The notes: generated from the sequence alone by a model not told the origin. 64,000 nucleotides of DNA from Actinomadura graeca (GCF_019175365.1 NZ_CP059572.1:6200001-6264000), one strand, 5' to 3'. Shown: positions 1-8,411, counted from the stretch's first letter. A program made the numbers and translations.

Positions 1-1015
1 CCACGATCGCGAGGAGGCCCGCCAGGCCGGCCGTCCACACGTCGAAGTCGGCGACGGCGCCGATCCCCGCCACGGCGGCCGCGAGCGCGACCGCCAGGGT
101 CGCGATCACCATGCTGCGGTGCGCCCCGTCCAGGGCGTTCATCACGTCGCGGCGCGCCACCACCCCGCCCGCGCCGCGCCGGTCGTCGAGGGAGGTCAGC
201 CCCGACAGCGACAGCGCCACCCGCAGCAGCGCGCTCAGCAGGACCACGCAGGTCAGCGCGAGGACGGCGCCGACGCGTCCGCCGTCCAGGCCGAGCGCGG
301 CACCGGCCGTCCCGACGGCCGCGAGCCCGGCCGCGAGCCCGCCGCCGACGAGCCCGCCGCGGCCGAGCGGCGAGCCGAGCCCGAGCAGCAGCACGACCGC
401 CGCGGCGGTCAGGGCGAGACCGCCCCACAGCGCCCAGCCCTCCCAGTCGTACAGGTCCGCGGCCAGCCACAGCGCCGGCGTCGCGGTGACGCCGCCCGCG
501 AGGGTCATCGCCGTCCCGAGACGCTCCTGCCCGGCGAGCCCGGCCGCCGTCCCGCCGAGCGCGAGGGACGCCGCGACCGCGCCCACGACGCCCAGCGCCG
601 CGCCGCCGCCGAGCCGCACCACGACGAGCACGCCGACGGCGAACGACAGGCCCATGAGCGCGGCGGTCGCGTTCCAGCGGGCGGCCACCGGGCTCCACCG
701 CCAGAAGCGGGCGTCGAGCGTGTCGCCGACGACCTCCGGCACCTCGTGGACGACGGGCGCGGGGATCGGCTCGTCCGACAGCACGAGCCGCAGGACGGCG
801 CCGTCGGGGACCCGCCGGTCGGCGAGGCTCGCCCCGGGGTCGAGGACGTCCCCGGTCGCGGTGACCAGGTGCCGCAGCCGGGGCGGGCTCTGCGGCACGT
901 CCCCGAGGAGTTCCAGGACCTCGGGCATCAGCGCGCCGATCGGCTCCTGGGCGGGGAGCACCATGTCCACCTTGCGGTGCTCACCGACGAGAGTGACCCG
1001 GCTCCACGCGGTCAT
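1..1015 (-). CDS. eccD: T7SS membrane protein EccD, partial
   Basis: EccD is the multi-pass membrane subunit that forms much of the inner-membrane channel of ESX/type VII secretion. Reading leftward from the ATG at 1015, the protein starts MTAWSRVTLVGEHRKVDMVL, the usual start of the EccD ubiquitin-like (YukD) domain (about residues 1-85). From about residue 125 it becomes a series of Ala/Leu/Val/Gly-rich membrane helices. The reading frame runs off the window edge, so about 338 N-terminal residues are present and the remaining helices lie outside. The next genes on the same strand are an EccB-like protein and two WXG100 proteins, which fits a T7SS locus. The ATPase EccC is not in the window. 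Family assignment is firm; function in this strain is inferred. Confidence 0.85.
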   Translation of the reverse strand, partial: MTAWSRVTLVGEHRKVDMVLPAQEPIGALMPEVLELLGDVPQSPPRLRHLVTATGDVLDPGASLADRRVPDGAVLRLVLSDEPIPAPVVHEVPEVVGDTLDARFWRWSPVAARWNATAALMGLSFAVGVLVVVRLGGGAALGVVGAVAASLALGGTAAGLAGQERLGTAMTLAGGVTATPALWLAADLYDWEGWALWGGLALTAAAVVLLLGLGSPLGRGGLVGGGLAAGLAAVGTAGAALGLDGGRVGAVLALTCVVLLSALLRVALSLSGLTSLDDRRGAGGVVARRDVMNALDGAHRSMVIATLAVALAAAVAGIGAVADFDVWTAGLAGLLAIV

Positions 1016-1077
1016 GGCACCCTTCCATCATCGGTCGTCCGGGGGACGGACGGCTTGCCTTCGAGGACATCCCGGGT

Positions 1078-2064
1078 CTACCCCGGCACGGCCGTGCCGG
1101 AGACCCGCTCAAGGTAGCCGTTGCGCATCAGCCACCGGACCGTCGGCAGCGCGGGCGGACGCGGGAACAGCCCGGCGTTCACGGTGAACCGGACGCCGCC
1201 GCCCGGGCTGCGCGGCGCCGCGGCGGAGATCGACGCGGTGACCAGGAAAGGCTTGACCACCCGGTACCGCAGGTACCCCGGCGGGGCCCCGGGGACCGCG
1301 CCGGCGCGCGCCGCCGGAGGAAGGCCGCGCTGCGCGAACGGCATGCCGAACGGGAACAGCACCGACCCGCTCTCCTGGCCGAACTGGTCCACGAACCGTC
1401 CCTGGGGCAGCGGGTAGGCGACCGCCGCGCCGCCCCCGAGGTTGATCTTGGCGCGGGCGTCGGCCGCGAGCGCCGTCCCCTGCCGCAGGGCCTCCTGCTC
1501 GCCCTGAGGGGTGAGGACGTGCGGGGGCGTCTCCTTGACGGCCAGCTCCCCGTACAGCCACCGGCACGCCTCGTCCTCGGTGGGGAACTGCGCGGCGACG
1601 CGGCCCTGCTCGAACTCGACGATCCCGCCGGTGAACTGGTCCGCGCCCCGCGCGACCACGTAGTAGCTGGACGCCCGCCGGGCGGGAGGCCGGGGCTGCC
1701 CCGGCAGGACGTACAGCGTGCTCGGGACACCGGCCTGCGTCAGCGCGGCACGCAGCCGCGCGAAGGTGACCTGGCTCCCCACCCAGTCGGCCGGCACCTG
1801 CGCCGCGGCGCCCTCCGGGACGGCCCCCTGCTGCGACTGCCGCGCCTGCTCCCGCTTCTGCTCCTGGAGCCGCGACCGCAGGAACGACCAGCCGACCGTC
1901 CCCGCGCACAGCACCGCCGCCAGGCACAGCCCGGCGACGATCTTCCCGACGTTCTCGTCGAAGCTGCGGCGCGTCCGCTGCGGCCCGAACAGCAGCGCGT
2001 CCCGGAGCCGCCGGCGCCGCACCGCCACCGACTCCAGCAGCTGGGTGTCGTAGTCGCGTGCCAG
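1078..2064 (-). CDS. EccB-like T7SS-associated membrane-anchored protein
   Basis: About 328 aa with a cytoplasmic Arg-rich N-terminus (RRRRLRDALLFGPQRTRRSF), one transmembrane helix around residues 40-60 (IVAGLCLAAVLCAGTVGWSF), a coiled Gln/Glu-rich stretch and a large extracytoplasmic domain. The topology and the position beside eccD match EccB, but the sequence is divergent and I do not recognise the EccB core with certainty. I place the start at a CTG (2064) because GGAGGGG lies seven bases upstream and the residues before the first GTG (ARDYDTQLLESVAV) look coded. The conservative start is GTG at 2028 (316 aa). It is probably co-transcribed with eccD, which follows after about 60 bp. Confidence 0.7.
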   Translation of the reverse strand: MARDYDTQLLESVAVRRRRLRDALLFGPQRTRRSFDENVGKIVAGLCLAAVLCAGTVGWSFLRSRLQEQKREQARQSQQGAVPEGAAAQVPADWVGSQVTFARLRAALTQAGVPSTLYVLPGQPRPPARRASSYYVVARGADQFTGGIVEFEQGRVAAQFPTEDEACRWLYGELAVKETPPHVLTPQGEQEALRQGTALAADARAKINLGGGAAVAYPLPQGRFVDQFGQESGSVLFPFGMPFAQRGLPPAARAGAVPGAPPGYLRYRVVKPFLVTASISAAAPRSPGGGVRFTVNAGLFPRPPALPTVRWLMRNGYLERVSGTAVPG

Positions 2065-2169
2065 GGCGTGTCCCCTCCGCCTTCGTCCCGTTCGCCCCTC
2101 GCCGGGGTGTCACCGCCCGCCCTCGGCGGCGTGCGGCGAAGGGACGCGCTCGCCGCGCGTCCCCGTCAC

Positions 2170-2227
2170 CCCGTGGTTCCGCCTGGTCAGCCCGTGGTTC
2201 CGCCTGGTGACCCCGTGGTTCCGCCCG
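2170..2227. repeat. 21-bp tandem repeat, about 2.7 copies
   Basis: The unit CCCGTGGTTCCGCCTGGTSA plus one base repeats at 2170, 2191 and 2212 (the third copy is partial). It lies just after the stop codon of the WXG100 gene on the minus strand and before the EccB-like gene. It is non-coding in the annotated frames. No function is known; it may be a 3' untranslated or spacer element. Confidence 0.8.
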
Positions 2228-2232
2228 CGGCG

Positions 2233-2538
2233 TCAGATCGCCTGGACGGCGGCGCCCGCCTTGCCCAGCGCCGTCTGCGCGTGCTCGTCGTTGCTCTCCA
2301 GCGTCGCCTTGACCAGCCGGATGATCTCACGCACCTCGTTGGCGGCCGTGTGCCACTTGATCTCCTTGGCGCGGTACTCCTCGTCCACGCCGGTGGCCTG
2401 GAAGTCGGCCAGGGCGGTCTTGACGTCGGTGTCGCGCGTGCCGATCAGCGCCTCCAGGCGGGACACGATCGCCTGGATGTTGGCCTGGGCCTCACCGGAG
2501 GCGCCGGTGTCGTAGCTGCGGCGGCCGTTGGCTCCCAC
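2233..2538 (-). CDS. WXG100/ESAT-6 family protein
   Basis: A 101-aa all-helical protein with no Cys or signal peptide, typical of ESX substrates exported as helical-hairpin dimers. The central Trp is present (KWHTAAN, about residue 58), but the usual Gly two residues later is Thr, so the turn motif is W-x-T. The second helix ends QTALGKAGAAVQAI. The GTG start at 2538 is preceded by GAAGGGG. It pairs with the WXG100-like gene immediately upstream (2600-2935) and probably forms the heterodimer secreted by the EccD/EccB-like apparatus. Which partner carries the YxxxD-type signal is not obvious. Confidence 0.8.
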   Translation of the reverse strand: MGANGRRSYDTGASGEAQANIQAIVSRLEALIGTRDTDVKTALADFQATGVDEEYRAKEIKWHTAANEVREIIRLVKATLESNDEHAQTALGKAGAAVQAI

Positions 2539-2599
2539 GTTGCTGTCCCCTTCGTCTCAGTTCAGGCGGTTCGTCGCAATTAAGGCGGATAGCCGCGGT

Positions 2600-2935
2600 T
2601 CAGGTGGTCCGGAACTTGGCGCCGTCGAAGTTGGCCGCGGCCATCATCCGCCCCGCCTCGTCGGCCATCTGCTGGTCACCGGTCGCGAATGCCTTCTCCA
2701 TGCCGATCTGGCCGACGTTGACCCTGGTGAGGCCGGCCTTCAGATCGGCGGTGATCTGGTCCGACCGGGCCTTGAAACTGTCGAAGGCGGCCTTGCCCGC
2801 GCCGTTGAACTTGCCCGACAGCGGCTCCGCGGCCGCGATCAGCTGCTTGACGAGCCCGGCGAGCTCCTCGCCCGATGTCCCGGTGTTCTTGGCCAGGGTG
2901 ACCAGTGTTTCCTGCCCGTGGTCCCAACGTCCCAT
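2600..2935 (-). CDS. WXG100-like ESX protein
   Basis: A 111-aa helical protein (MGRWDHGQETLVTLAKNTGT at the start) with a central turn F-N-G-A-G in place of W-x-G, at about residues 46-50. It has the usual length and helix-turn-helix layout of WXG100 proteins. ATG at 2935 is preferred because AGGTGG lies six bases upstream; a GTG at 2944 would add three residues. It is the first gene of the minus-strand T7SS operon, and about 260 bp separates it from the divergent toxin operon. It probably partners the product of 2233-2538. Confidence 0.75.
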   Translation of the reverse strand: MGRWDHGQETLVTLAKNTGTSGEELAGLVKQLIAAAEPLSGKFNGAGKAAFDSFKARSDQITADLKAGLTRVNVGQIGMEKAFATGDQQMADEAGRMMAAANFDGAKFRTT

Positions 2936-3194
2936 CGTGTCCACCTGCCAGTCGGGTCGTGACGTCTCCGCGCGCCGATGAAAGGGGTCTTCGACGATAG
3001 TTCGTCCGGATCCCCCGCGCCACCGTCATCGAAGACCGATGTCTCCTCAGAGTAGGACTTCGGAAAGGCGTCCGTGGTTCCCCGGCGGCAGATCGGCCTG
3101 AGTTTCGAAAGTGACTTTACAGAGGTCATCCCGAGTGGTCACCATTGGACGATCGGCTAGGGCAGGCCGGACCCCCCGGAGCAGTGAAGAGGCC

Positions 3195-3488
3195 ATGAAG
3201 TTCGAGCTGGTGGAGCCCCCCGAAGCGCCCGATCACGAGGTGCGGGACGAGGCGCCCGAGGCCGTCCCCGCCACGGCGGAGGAGGCGATCGCCGGGCTGA
3301 CCGAGGCCACCGTCCGGTTCAGCGCCGACGTGGCCGCGGAGTCCGAGCGCATCGACGCCTCATTGGCCGAACTCGCGCAGGTCATCCGGGATTCCGGGCA
3401 CGCTCGGCACGGATTCACGGCCGTCCCGCCAGGCAATTTTCGGCCCGATCGTTTTTCCCCGCCCGAGGAGAAGGAACGCGGCAGATGA
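3195..3488 (+). CDS. small acidic helical protein, T7SS substrate partner candidate
   Basis: 97 aa, rich in Glu/Ala, predicted helical between residues 30 and 75 (AEEAIAGLTEATVRFSADVA), with a polar Pro-rich tail. The ATG at 3195 follows GAAGAGG; an in-frame start at 3111 lacks such support. Its stop overlaps the next start (ATGA), so the two are translationally coupled. I do not recognise a named family. Its position as first gene before a large toxin suggests a role like the small Lap proteins that accompany LXG toxins for type VII export, which is an inference from context. Confidence 0.65.
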   Translation: MKFELVEPPEAPDHEVRDEAPEAVPATAEEAIAGLTEATVRFSADVAAESERIDASLAELAQVIRDSGHARHGFTAVPPGNFRPDRFSPPEEKERGR

Positions 3489-3838
3489 GCGTTTACGACA
3501 TCGACGGCCCGGGGGTGGGATCCGTCGTCGGCAAGGTGGGCGGTTATGTCGCCGGCGAGGGCGGAAAAGGCGACGGCGGCCTGGTCAAACAGCTCTCCGA
3601 CTTCGGCGACCACGTCGGCGACGCCGGGACCGCCGCGGCCAGCCAGCCGATCGGTGCCGCGCTGAAGGAGTACGTCGAGCACACCAGGCCCGGCCTCAAG
3701 GGCATGGTCACCAAGACCGCGAGCTGCATCGAGGGCGCCGTCAAGGCGGTCAAGGCGTACAACCACGCCGACTACGAGATGGTCCAGGAGGCCCAGAGGC
3801 AGGCCGCCAACGCGCCGGCTCCGAAGATCGGAAAGTGA
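3485..3838 (+). CDS. small helical protein with YxxxD motif, candidate T7SS co-substrate
   Basis: 117 aa. Residues 60-117 form a helical segment ending YNHADYEMVQEAQRQA; Y-N-H-A-D fits the YxxxD general type VII export signal at the end of the second helix of EspC/PE/Esx proteins. The N-terminal 40 residues are Gly-rich. It is coupled to the upstream gene by a 4-bp overlap and lies 93 bp before the toxin gene. It resembles small unnamed actinobacterial families (DUF6507-like) that precede large secreted proteins. It may dimerise with the toxin N-terminus and carry the export signal; this is inferred. Confidence 0.7.
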   Translation: MSVYDIDGPGVGSVVGKVGGYVAGEGGKGDGGLVKQLSDFGDHVGDAGTAAASQPIGAALKEYVEHTRPGLKGMVTKTASCIEGAVKAVKAYNHADYEMVQEAQRQAANAPAPKIGK

Positions 3839-3931
3839 CGCGGCGCCCGTGATTCATCTCACAGGGGACTCCGCGCCGCCGGGATCGCGGGCGGTCCTTG
3901 TGGCCAAGGGACGAGGACGAGGGGTGCGACC

Positions 3932-6385
3932 TTGAGCGGTGTGATCGATCCGAACGCGATTCCGATCCCCCAGGCCAACGCCGACGAGGTGGACGCCGCC
4001 GGCCGCGCCCTGAGGACCGACGGGCAGCGGATCGCGGACACCGGTCACGACATCGACAAGGGCTGGAAGGCGCTCGATCCGTACTACAACGCCCCCGAGG
4101 AGGGCCTGCTCCTGAACGCGACCAAGCCGGTCGCGGCCGCCGGCGAGGCGTTCAGGTCCGAGGTGACCACCGTGGGGGACGCGCTCATCACCTTCGCCGG
4201 CGAGATCCGTCCCATCATCGGCCGCCTGCAGACCCTCAAGGGCAACGCCCAGTCGTTCCGCAACAAGATCGCGGACGACGACGACTGGCGCAAGGACGAG
4301 GACAAGGTCAACGAGCACAACAAGCTCAACAACGACGTCCTCGCGGCGCTCGCCCAGTACCAGGCCGCCGAGCGGGCCTGCGCCAACAAGATCACCGGCA
4401 TCTTCGGCGGAACCACCTTCGTCCCCGCCGACGGCAAGCCGGGCACCGGCCAGAAGGGGTACGGCCTCGGCAAGGCCCCCACCGACGTCGAGACGCCGTG
4501 GGCCAAGCCCCAGGAGCACGACAAGCCCTGGTACGAGGACGCCTGGGGCGCCGTCTGGGACATGGGCAGCGGCCTCGTCACCGGAATCGCCGGCCTCGTG
4601 GGCCTGCACGGCGAGAACGGCTGGGTCTGGGAAGGCGACTCCCACTTCTGGTCGAACCTCGGCAACGCCTGGATGGGCAAGCTAGAGGAGATCGGCGGCC
4701 TGGTCGGCCTGCACGGCGAGAACGGCTGGGTCTGGGAGAAGGACTCCCACTTCTGGTCGAACCTGGGCCACAACTGGAAGGAAATGGCCCACTCCTTCGT
4801 CCCATGGCGGGAATGGGGTGACCGCCCCGGCTACGTCATCACCACGACCGCCATCAACGTCGCCACCATCGGCGTCGGCGCCCTCGTGAAGAAGCTCCTC
4901 GGCCGCAGACACGGCGGCGGAGGCGGCGACGACCACGACAGCCGTCCCGGCGACGCCGACGGCGACGGCAAACTCGACGGCGGCACCGAGTCCACGAACA
5001 CCGATTCCGGCCCGACCACGAAAGAGCTCCAGGACAAGACCAACGAGCTCGACCCCGACTCCGGTGACCTGGACGACCTCCAGAAGTCCCTGGACGACGC
5101 CGAGTCCCTCCCCGACCGCGAACCGGCCCAGGTCGGCGGCCGAGAAGAAGGCGACCCCGGGACCCCGGGCGGCGAGAACGACACCGGAACCCCCAAGGGC
5201 AACGGCACCCCAGGCGACCGCGACCCCGGAGGCGAGAACACCCCCGGCGGCGAAGGAAAGCCAGACGGCAACGACAACCCCACCGGCAACGAAAAGCCAG
5301 AAGGCGACAACACCCCCGGCGGCAACGGCAAGCCGGACGGTGACGGCACCCCGGGCAGCGGCAAGCCGGACGGCGATGACACGCCAGACGGTGACGGCAA
5401 GCCCGAGGGCGATGGCACCCCAGAGGGAGACGGGAAGCCAGAGGGCGATGGCACCCCAGAGGGAGACGGAAAACCCGACGGCCAGAACGCCCCCGAAGGT
5501 GACGGCAGTCCCAGTAACCCCAACGACCCGCCGAACGACCCGCCGGGTGACGCCGACCCCGACGGAGGAAACGACGAGCCCGACCCCGAGCGGGAGCAGA
5601 AGCTCAAGGACGCTGACGATCTCGAAGACTCCCTCCGTAAGGGCGGGCTCTCCTCCGAGGACATCGACCGGCTGCGTGGCGACAACCCGCGCGACGGTGA
5701 TCAGTGGCAGCGGCTCGCATCTGCGCTCAAGCAGGGTTTCGGGAAGAAGGTCCTCAAGGCGAATCCTGATCTACACACGGATGCGCTGCGGTTCGCGATA
5801 GAGGGGGCGGACAATCCGCGCGAGATCGCATACCGTTTCGAGTACTACAAGGCGCGCTTCGACGAGATGATGAAGCAAGTCAAACAAGACCTTCACGACG
5901 GCGTTCTCCAGCAGGGGAACAAGAGCAATGCGCAGCATGCCGGCGAGCGTTTCAAGAACATTGATATCCGGGAAGAACTGGAGCTGGATCAAAGGCAGGT
6001 ACACGAGAGCCGACCGAACCCGGAAAATGCACGTATCGATCCGACCCTTTCAGAGGGCGCTAGGGTGGATGCCGTGCGCAGGCAGGCCGGCCAGATCGGT
6101 ATGGGGCACGAGACGTCTGCGGCATACCATGCGCGTAAACACTACAGTGAACTTCCACCGGAAGAACGCCATGGCAATTATGTTCGTGATTTCATGGACA
6201 GCGCCGAACGTACCGTCCGCGAAGGAAGGATGGTGGAGAGCAAGTTCGTGGATGGTGTGGAGCGCCAACTCTACATACGCAAGGTGGGCAACCGCAGGCT
6301 GGAGGCGCTGGTGACAGTACGGCCGGACGGTAGACTTACCATGCCGACTTTCGGTGAACAAAAGATCTATGACGGTGATGTCTAG
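3932..6385 (+). CDS. modular T7SS polymorphic toxin candidate
   Basis: 817 aa from a TTG start preceded by GAGGGG. Residues 1-170 are a helical WXG/LXG-like region without Cys-rich or signal sequence. Residues 221-290 contain a 35-residue tandem duplication (GLVGLHGENGWVWE twice, 105 bp apart). A Gly/Val hydrophobic stretch lies near residue 305. Residues about 400-530 are a low-complexity Gly-Asp-Pro-Lys/Glu linker with a roughly six-residue period. The last 250 residues form a globular domain, with AAYHARKHY near residue 733 and a terminal VTVRPDGRLTMPTFG strand pair that might be an RNase-type (BECR-like) fold. The C-terminal DNA from about 5,750 is visibly lower in GC than the rest, as expected for a swapped toxin module. 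The toxic activity is not identified. Confidence 0.75.
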   Translation: MSGVIDPNAIPIPQANADEVDAAGRALRTDGQRIADTGHDIDKGWKALDPYYNAPEEGLLLNATKPVAAAGEAFRSEVTTVGDALITFAGEIRPIIGRLQTLKGNAQSFRNKIADDDDWRKDEDKVNEHNKLNNDVLAALAQYQAAERACANKITGIFGGTTFVPADGKPGTGQKGYGLGKAPTDVETPWAKPQEHDKPWYEDAWGAVWDMGSGLVTGIAGLVGLHGENGWVWEGDSHFWSNLGNAWMGKLEEIGGLVGLHGENGWVWEKDSHFWSNLGHNWKEMAHSFVPWREWGDRPGYVITTTAINVATIGVGALVKKLLGRRHGGGGGDDHDSRPGDADGDGKLDGGTESTNTDSGPTTKELQDKTNELDPDSGDLDDLQKSLDDAESLPDREPAQVGGREEGDPGTPGGENDTGTPKGNGTPGDRDPGGENTPGGEGKPDGNDNPTGNEKPEGDNTPGGNGKPDGDGTPGSGKPDGDDTPDGDGKPEGDGTPEGDGKPEGDGTPEGDGKPDGQNAPEGDGSPSNPNDPPNDPPGDADPDGGNDEPDPEREQKLKDADDLEDSLRKGGLSSEDIDRLRGDNPRDGDQWQRLASALKQGFGKKVLKANPDLHTDALRFAIEGADNPREIAYRFEYYKARFDEMMKQVKQDLHDGVLQQGNKSNAQHAGERFKNIDIREELELDQRQVHESRPNPENARIDPTLSEGARVDAVRRQAGQIGMGHETSAAYHARKHYSELPPEERHGNYVRDFMDSAERTVREGRMVESKFVDGVERQLYIRKVGNRRLEALVTVRPDGRLTMPTFGEQKIYDGDV

Positions 6386-7047
6386 TGTCTGCTGTCAGAG
6401 AAATCCTCGAAGAAGCGTGGCGAGACCGCCTCAGCAGTATGCGCGAGCGTGCGGCCTGGCTCGAGGCGGTGGATCCGGACGGCCAGGACGACGAGGGCAG
6501 GGCAGTGATGGAGAGCCTTCTGTCCGTCTATGGTGATCTAGCCCAGTGGGGGTCGGCCGATCCGGGCGAGGCACAAACCCTCCGGGCTCGGGTGCGCCGA
6601 CCTGAGTTGGTCACCGTCCTGCAGGGGCAGCGTGCGCAGGTGAGCTTGTCCATTTTTGCCAGCGACGGCGAGGAGAACGCGCTGCGGGGTCGTGTCGATC
6701 GTTATCGGCAGGCCTGTGAGCACCGGTCCGCGCTCAAGATGCTGATGGACGACTATGACGAGGTCATCGTCGATCAGTTCACACAAGAAGCCGTCGAGGA
6801 CTTCGACGAGGAACTGCGGGACGTGGCCGACGACGCCACTCCCGTTCACCGGACGCAGATCCCTTCCTGGGCGCCTCGGTCGCACTGGTGGTGGTGGAAG
6901 CCCGACCCGATCAAGTTGACAATGCGCGAGTACCGCAGGCGCATATATGCAGGCGATCTTGAGGATGACGAGAGCTCCGCGCCGGGCACGGCTGATTGGC
7001 TGAGGTGCGGGGACAAGAAATGTTGGTGCTTCACCGCACCGGGCTGA
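6385..7047 (+). CDS. probable immunity protein for the upstream toxin
   Basis: 220 aa; the GTG start shares a base with the toxin stop (TAGTG), so it is translationally coupled. The protein is cytosolic and acidic, with a conserved tail around residues 135-175: DFDEELRDVADD, then IPSWAPRSHWWWWKPDPIK. This tail recurs in the decayed copy at 7086-7396 and in the paralogue at 7453-8382. It ends RCGDKKCWCFTAPG. Position directly behind a modular toxin, low GC like the toxin tip, and the tandem paralogues all fit an immunity gene. I know no named family for it. Confidence 0.65.
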   Translation: MSAVREILEEAWRDRLSSMRERAAWLEAVDPDGQDDEGRAVMESLLSVYGDLAQWGSADPGEAQTLRARVRRPELVTVLQGQRAQVSLSIFASDGEENALRGRVDRYRQACEHRSALKMLMDDYDEVIVDQFTQEAVEDFDEELRDVADDATPVHRTQIPSWAPRSHWWWWKPDPIKLTMREYRRRIYAGDLEDDESSAPGTADWLRCGDKKCWCFTAPG

Positions 7048-7085
7048 TCCGTGCAGGCAACTGCCACTGAGAGCCGGTACTGCTC

Positions 7086-7396
7086 ATGACGGCGGTGGGC
7101 GAAGAACTCGGCGGGACGTGGCGGAAGCGGCTCGACGGGATGCGTGGGCGCGTGGCGTGGCTGGAGACGGTGGATCCCCCTGGTCGGCGTCTTGCGTGGC
7201 GATCGCGTGCAGGCCGCGGTGAGTTCCTACGCCGTTAATGGGGAAACGTATGCGCTGGAGGAAGATTCCCTCCTGGGCTGCCCGGACGCATTGGTGGTGG
7301 AAGCTCGAACCAATCTTTATGACCATGCGAGAGTGCCTAAGCCGCATTTTGCGGTGTGGGGATGGGGAGTGCTGGTGTTCTGCGGCGCCGGGGTGA
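7086..7396 (+). pseudogene. decayed copy of the immunity gene
   Basis: From ATG 7086 the first 51 codons (MTAVGEELGGTWRKRLDGMR) align with the start of the intact immunity protein (MSAVREILEEAWRDRLSSMR), then stop at TAA 7237-7239. In the frame beginning 7262 the text reads KIPSWAARTHWWWKLEPIF and ends RCGDGECWCSAAPG before TGA 7394. That matches the intact tail IPSWAPRSHWWWWKP and RCGDKKCWCFTAPG. About 120 central codons are deleted and the two pieces are out of frame. It is therefore a relic of a tandem immunity duplication. Confidence 0.85.
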
Positions 7397-7452
7397 GGGG
7401 TGCGGGATGCTGGTGCTTTGGTGTGCCGGGTTGAGGACGTGGAGGGGGCGGC

Positions 7453-8382
7453 ATGGCCAGTGAGCGGGATCCTGCGGCCGGGCGGGTTCGTCTTGATCCG
7501 GAGGAGATGAACCGGCGGCTTCGGGGGGACGTCGGGGAGATCGAGGCGCTGGGGCGGACCGGGGCGCGGGTCGATGTGGGGCTTGGTGATGCGACCGTGC
7601 CGGGGCAGGTGCGGGCGCTGGCGGGGCGCGTCGGGTTCGAGTCGCCGGTGGAGGCGGCCGCGGTGTCGATCCGGCGGATCTCGGAGCTTCCCGCCGCGGA
7701 ACGGGGGGACGGGGCGCCGTTCAGGCCGTATCACGATGCCGCCGGACGGACGGTCGCCGAGGGCGAGCTGGCGGCGCACACGACCGATGCGGGGACGCGG
7801 CGGCTGGTGTTCCGCCGGGAGGCTCCCGTCGCGGCGGGGATCACGGTGACGTTGGAGGCGGCCGTGCGGGTCGCGGCGGACGGCTCGGTGTGGCTGGACT
7901 CCTTCGGGTGGCCTGATTCCGACGTTCCGATCTACGTCTTCGGTGGCACCCGTGAGGGGTATCTCGCCGAGGCGATCGCGGAGTTGCGGGCGGAGCAGCC
8001 GTTCGACCAGGTCATGCTGTTGGTTTTCGCCACCGGGCTGGGGTTCCCCGAGGGCGGGGACGAGGCGCGGCGGGCGGAGCTGGCCGGGCTCGTCGGCGAG
8101 CGCCGCGGGCGGCTGGCCGGTTATGTGTCGCAGGCCGAGAGCTACGCCGCGGCCGCCCGGGCTGGGGCGTTCGGGGCGTGTCTCTACCGGTCGGCGCTCG
8201 AAGTCCTCTTCGAGGGTTATCTGGGCAGTGCCGCCTTGTCCCTGGTCGACCAGGAGGAGATGGACGACATCGATGAGGAGCTGCGGGAGGCCCTGCAGGA
8301 GGGGGACCCGCTGCCTCCCAGGGCGATACCGCCCGGCACGCCCGCCCATCACTGGTGGTGGGCGCTCGCCGCCGAACTCTGA
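7453..8382 (+). CDS. immunity-like paralogue of the 6385 gene
   Basis: 309 aa. The C-terminal 75 residues (SALEVLFEGYLGSAALSLVD, then MDDIDEELREALQEG and PPGTPAHHWWWALAAEL) align with the tail of the probable immunity protein at 6385. The first 190 residues differ and are predicted mixed alpha/beta (VWLDSFGWPDSDVPIYVFGG). GC is high and matches the chromosome, unlike the 6385 gene. It may be an older, resident member of the family or an orphan immunity gene against a different toxin tip. No named family was recognised. Confidence 0.6.
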   Translation: MASERDPAAGRVRLDPEEMNRRLRGDVGEIEALGRTGARVDVGLGDATVPGQVRALAGRVGFESPVEAAAVSIRRISELPAAERGDGAPFRPYHDAAGRTVAEGELAAHTTDAGTRRLVFRREAPVAAGITVTLEAAVRVAADGSVWLDSFGWPDSDVPIYVFGGTREGYLAEAIAELRAEQPFDQVMLLVFATGLGFPEGGDEARRAELAGLVGERRGRLAGYVSQAESYAAAARAGAFGACLYRSALEVLFEGYLGSAALSLVDQEEMDDIDEELREALQEGDPLPPRAIPPGTPAHHWWWALAAEL

Positions 8383-8411
8383 GGTCCCCGGCCGTCCCGT
8401 ATCGTGCGGCC

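Noticed and set aside
119..1117. Plus-strand open frames opposite eccD
   Set aside because: Composition-driven shadows; the minus strand encodes a recognisable EccD start and membrane helices.
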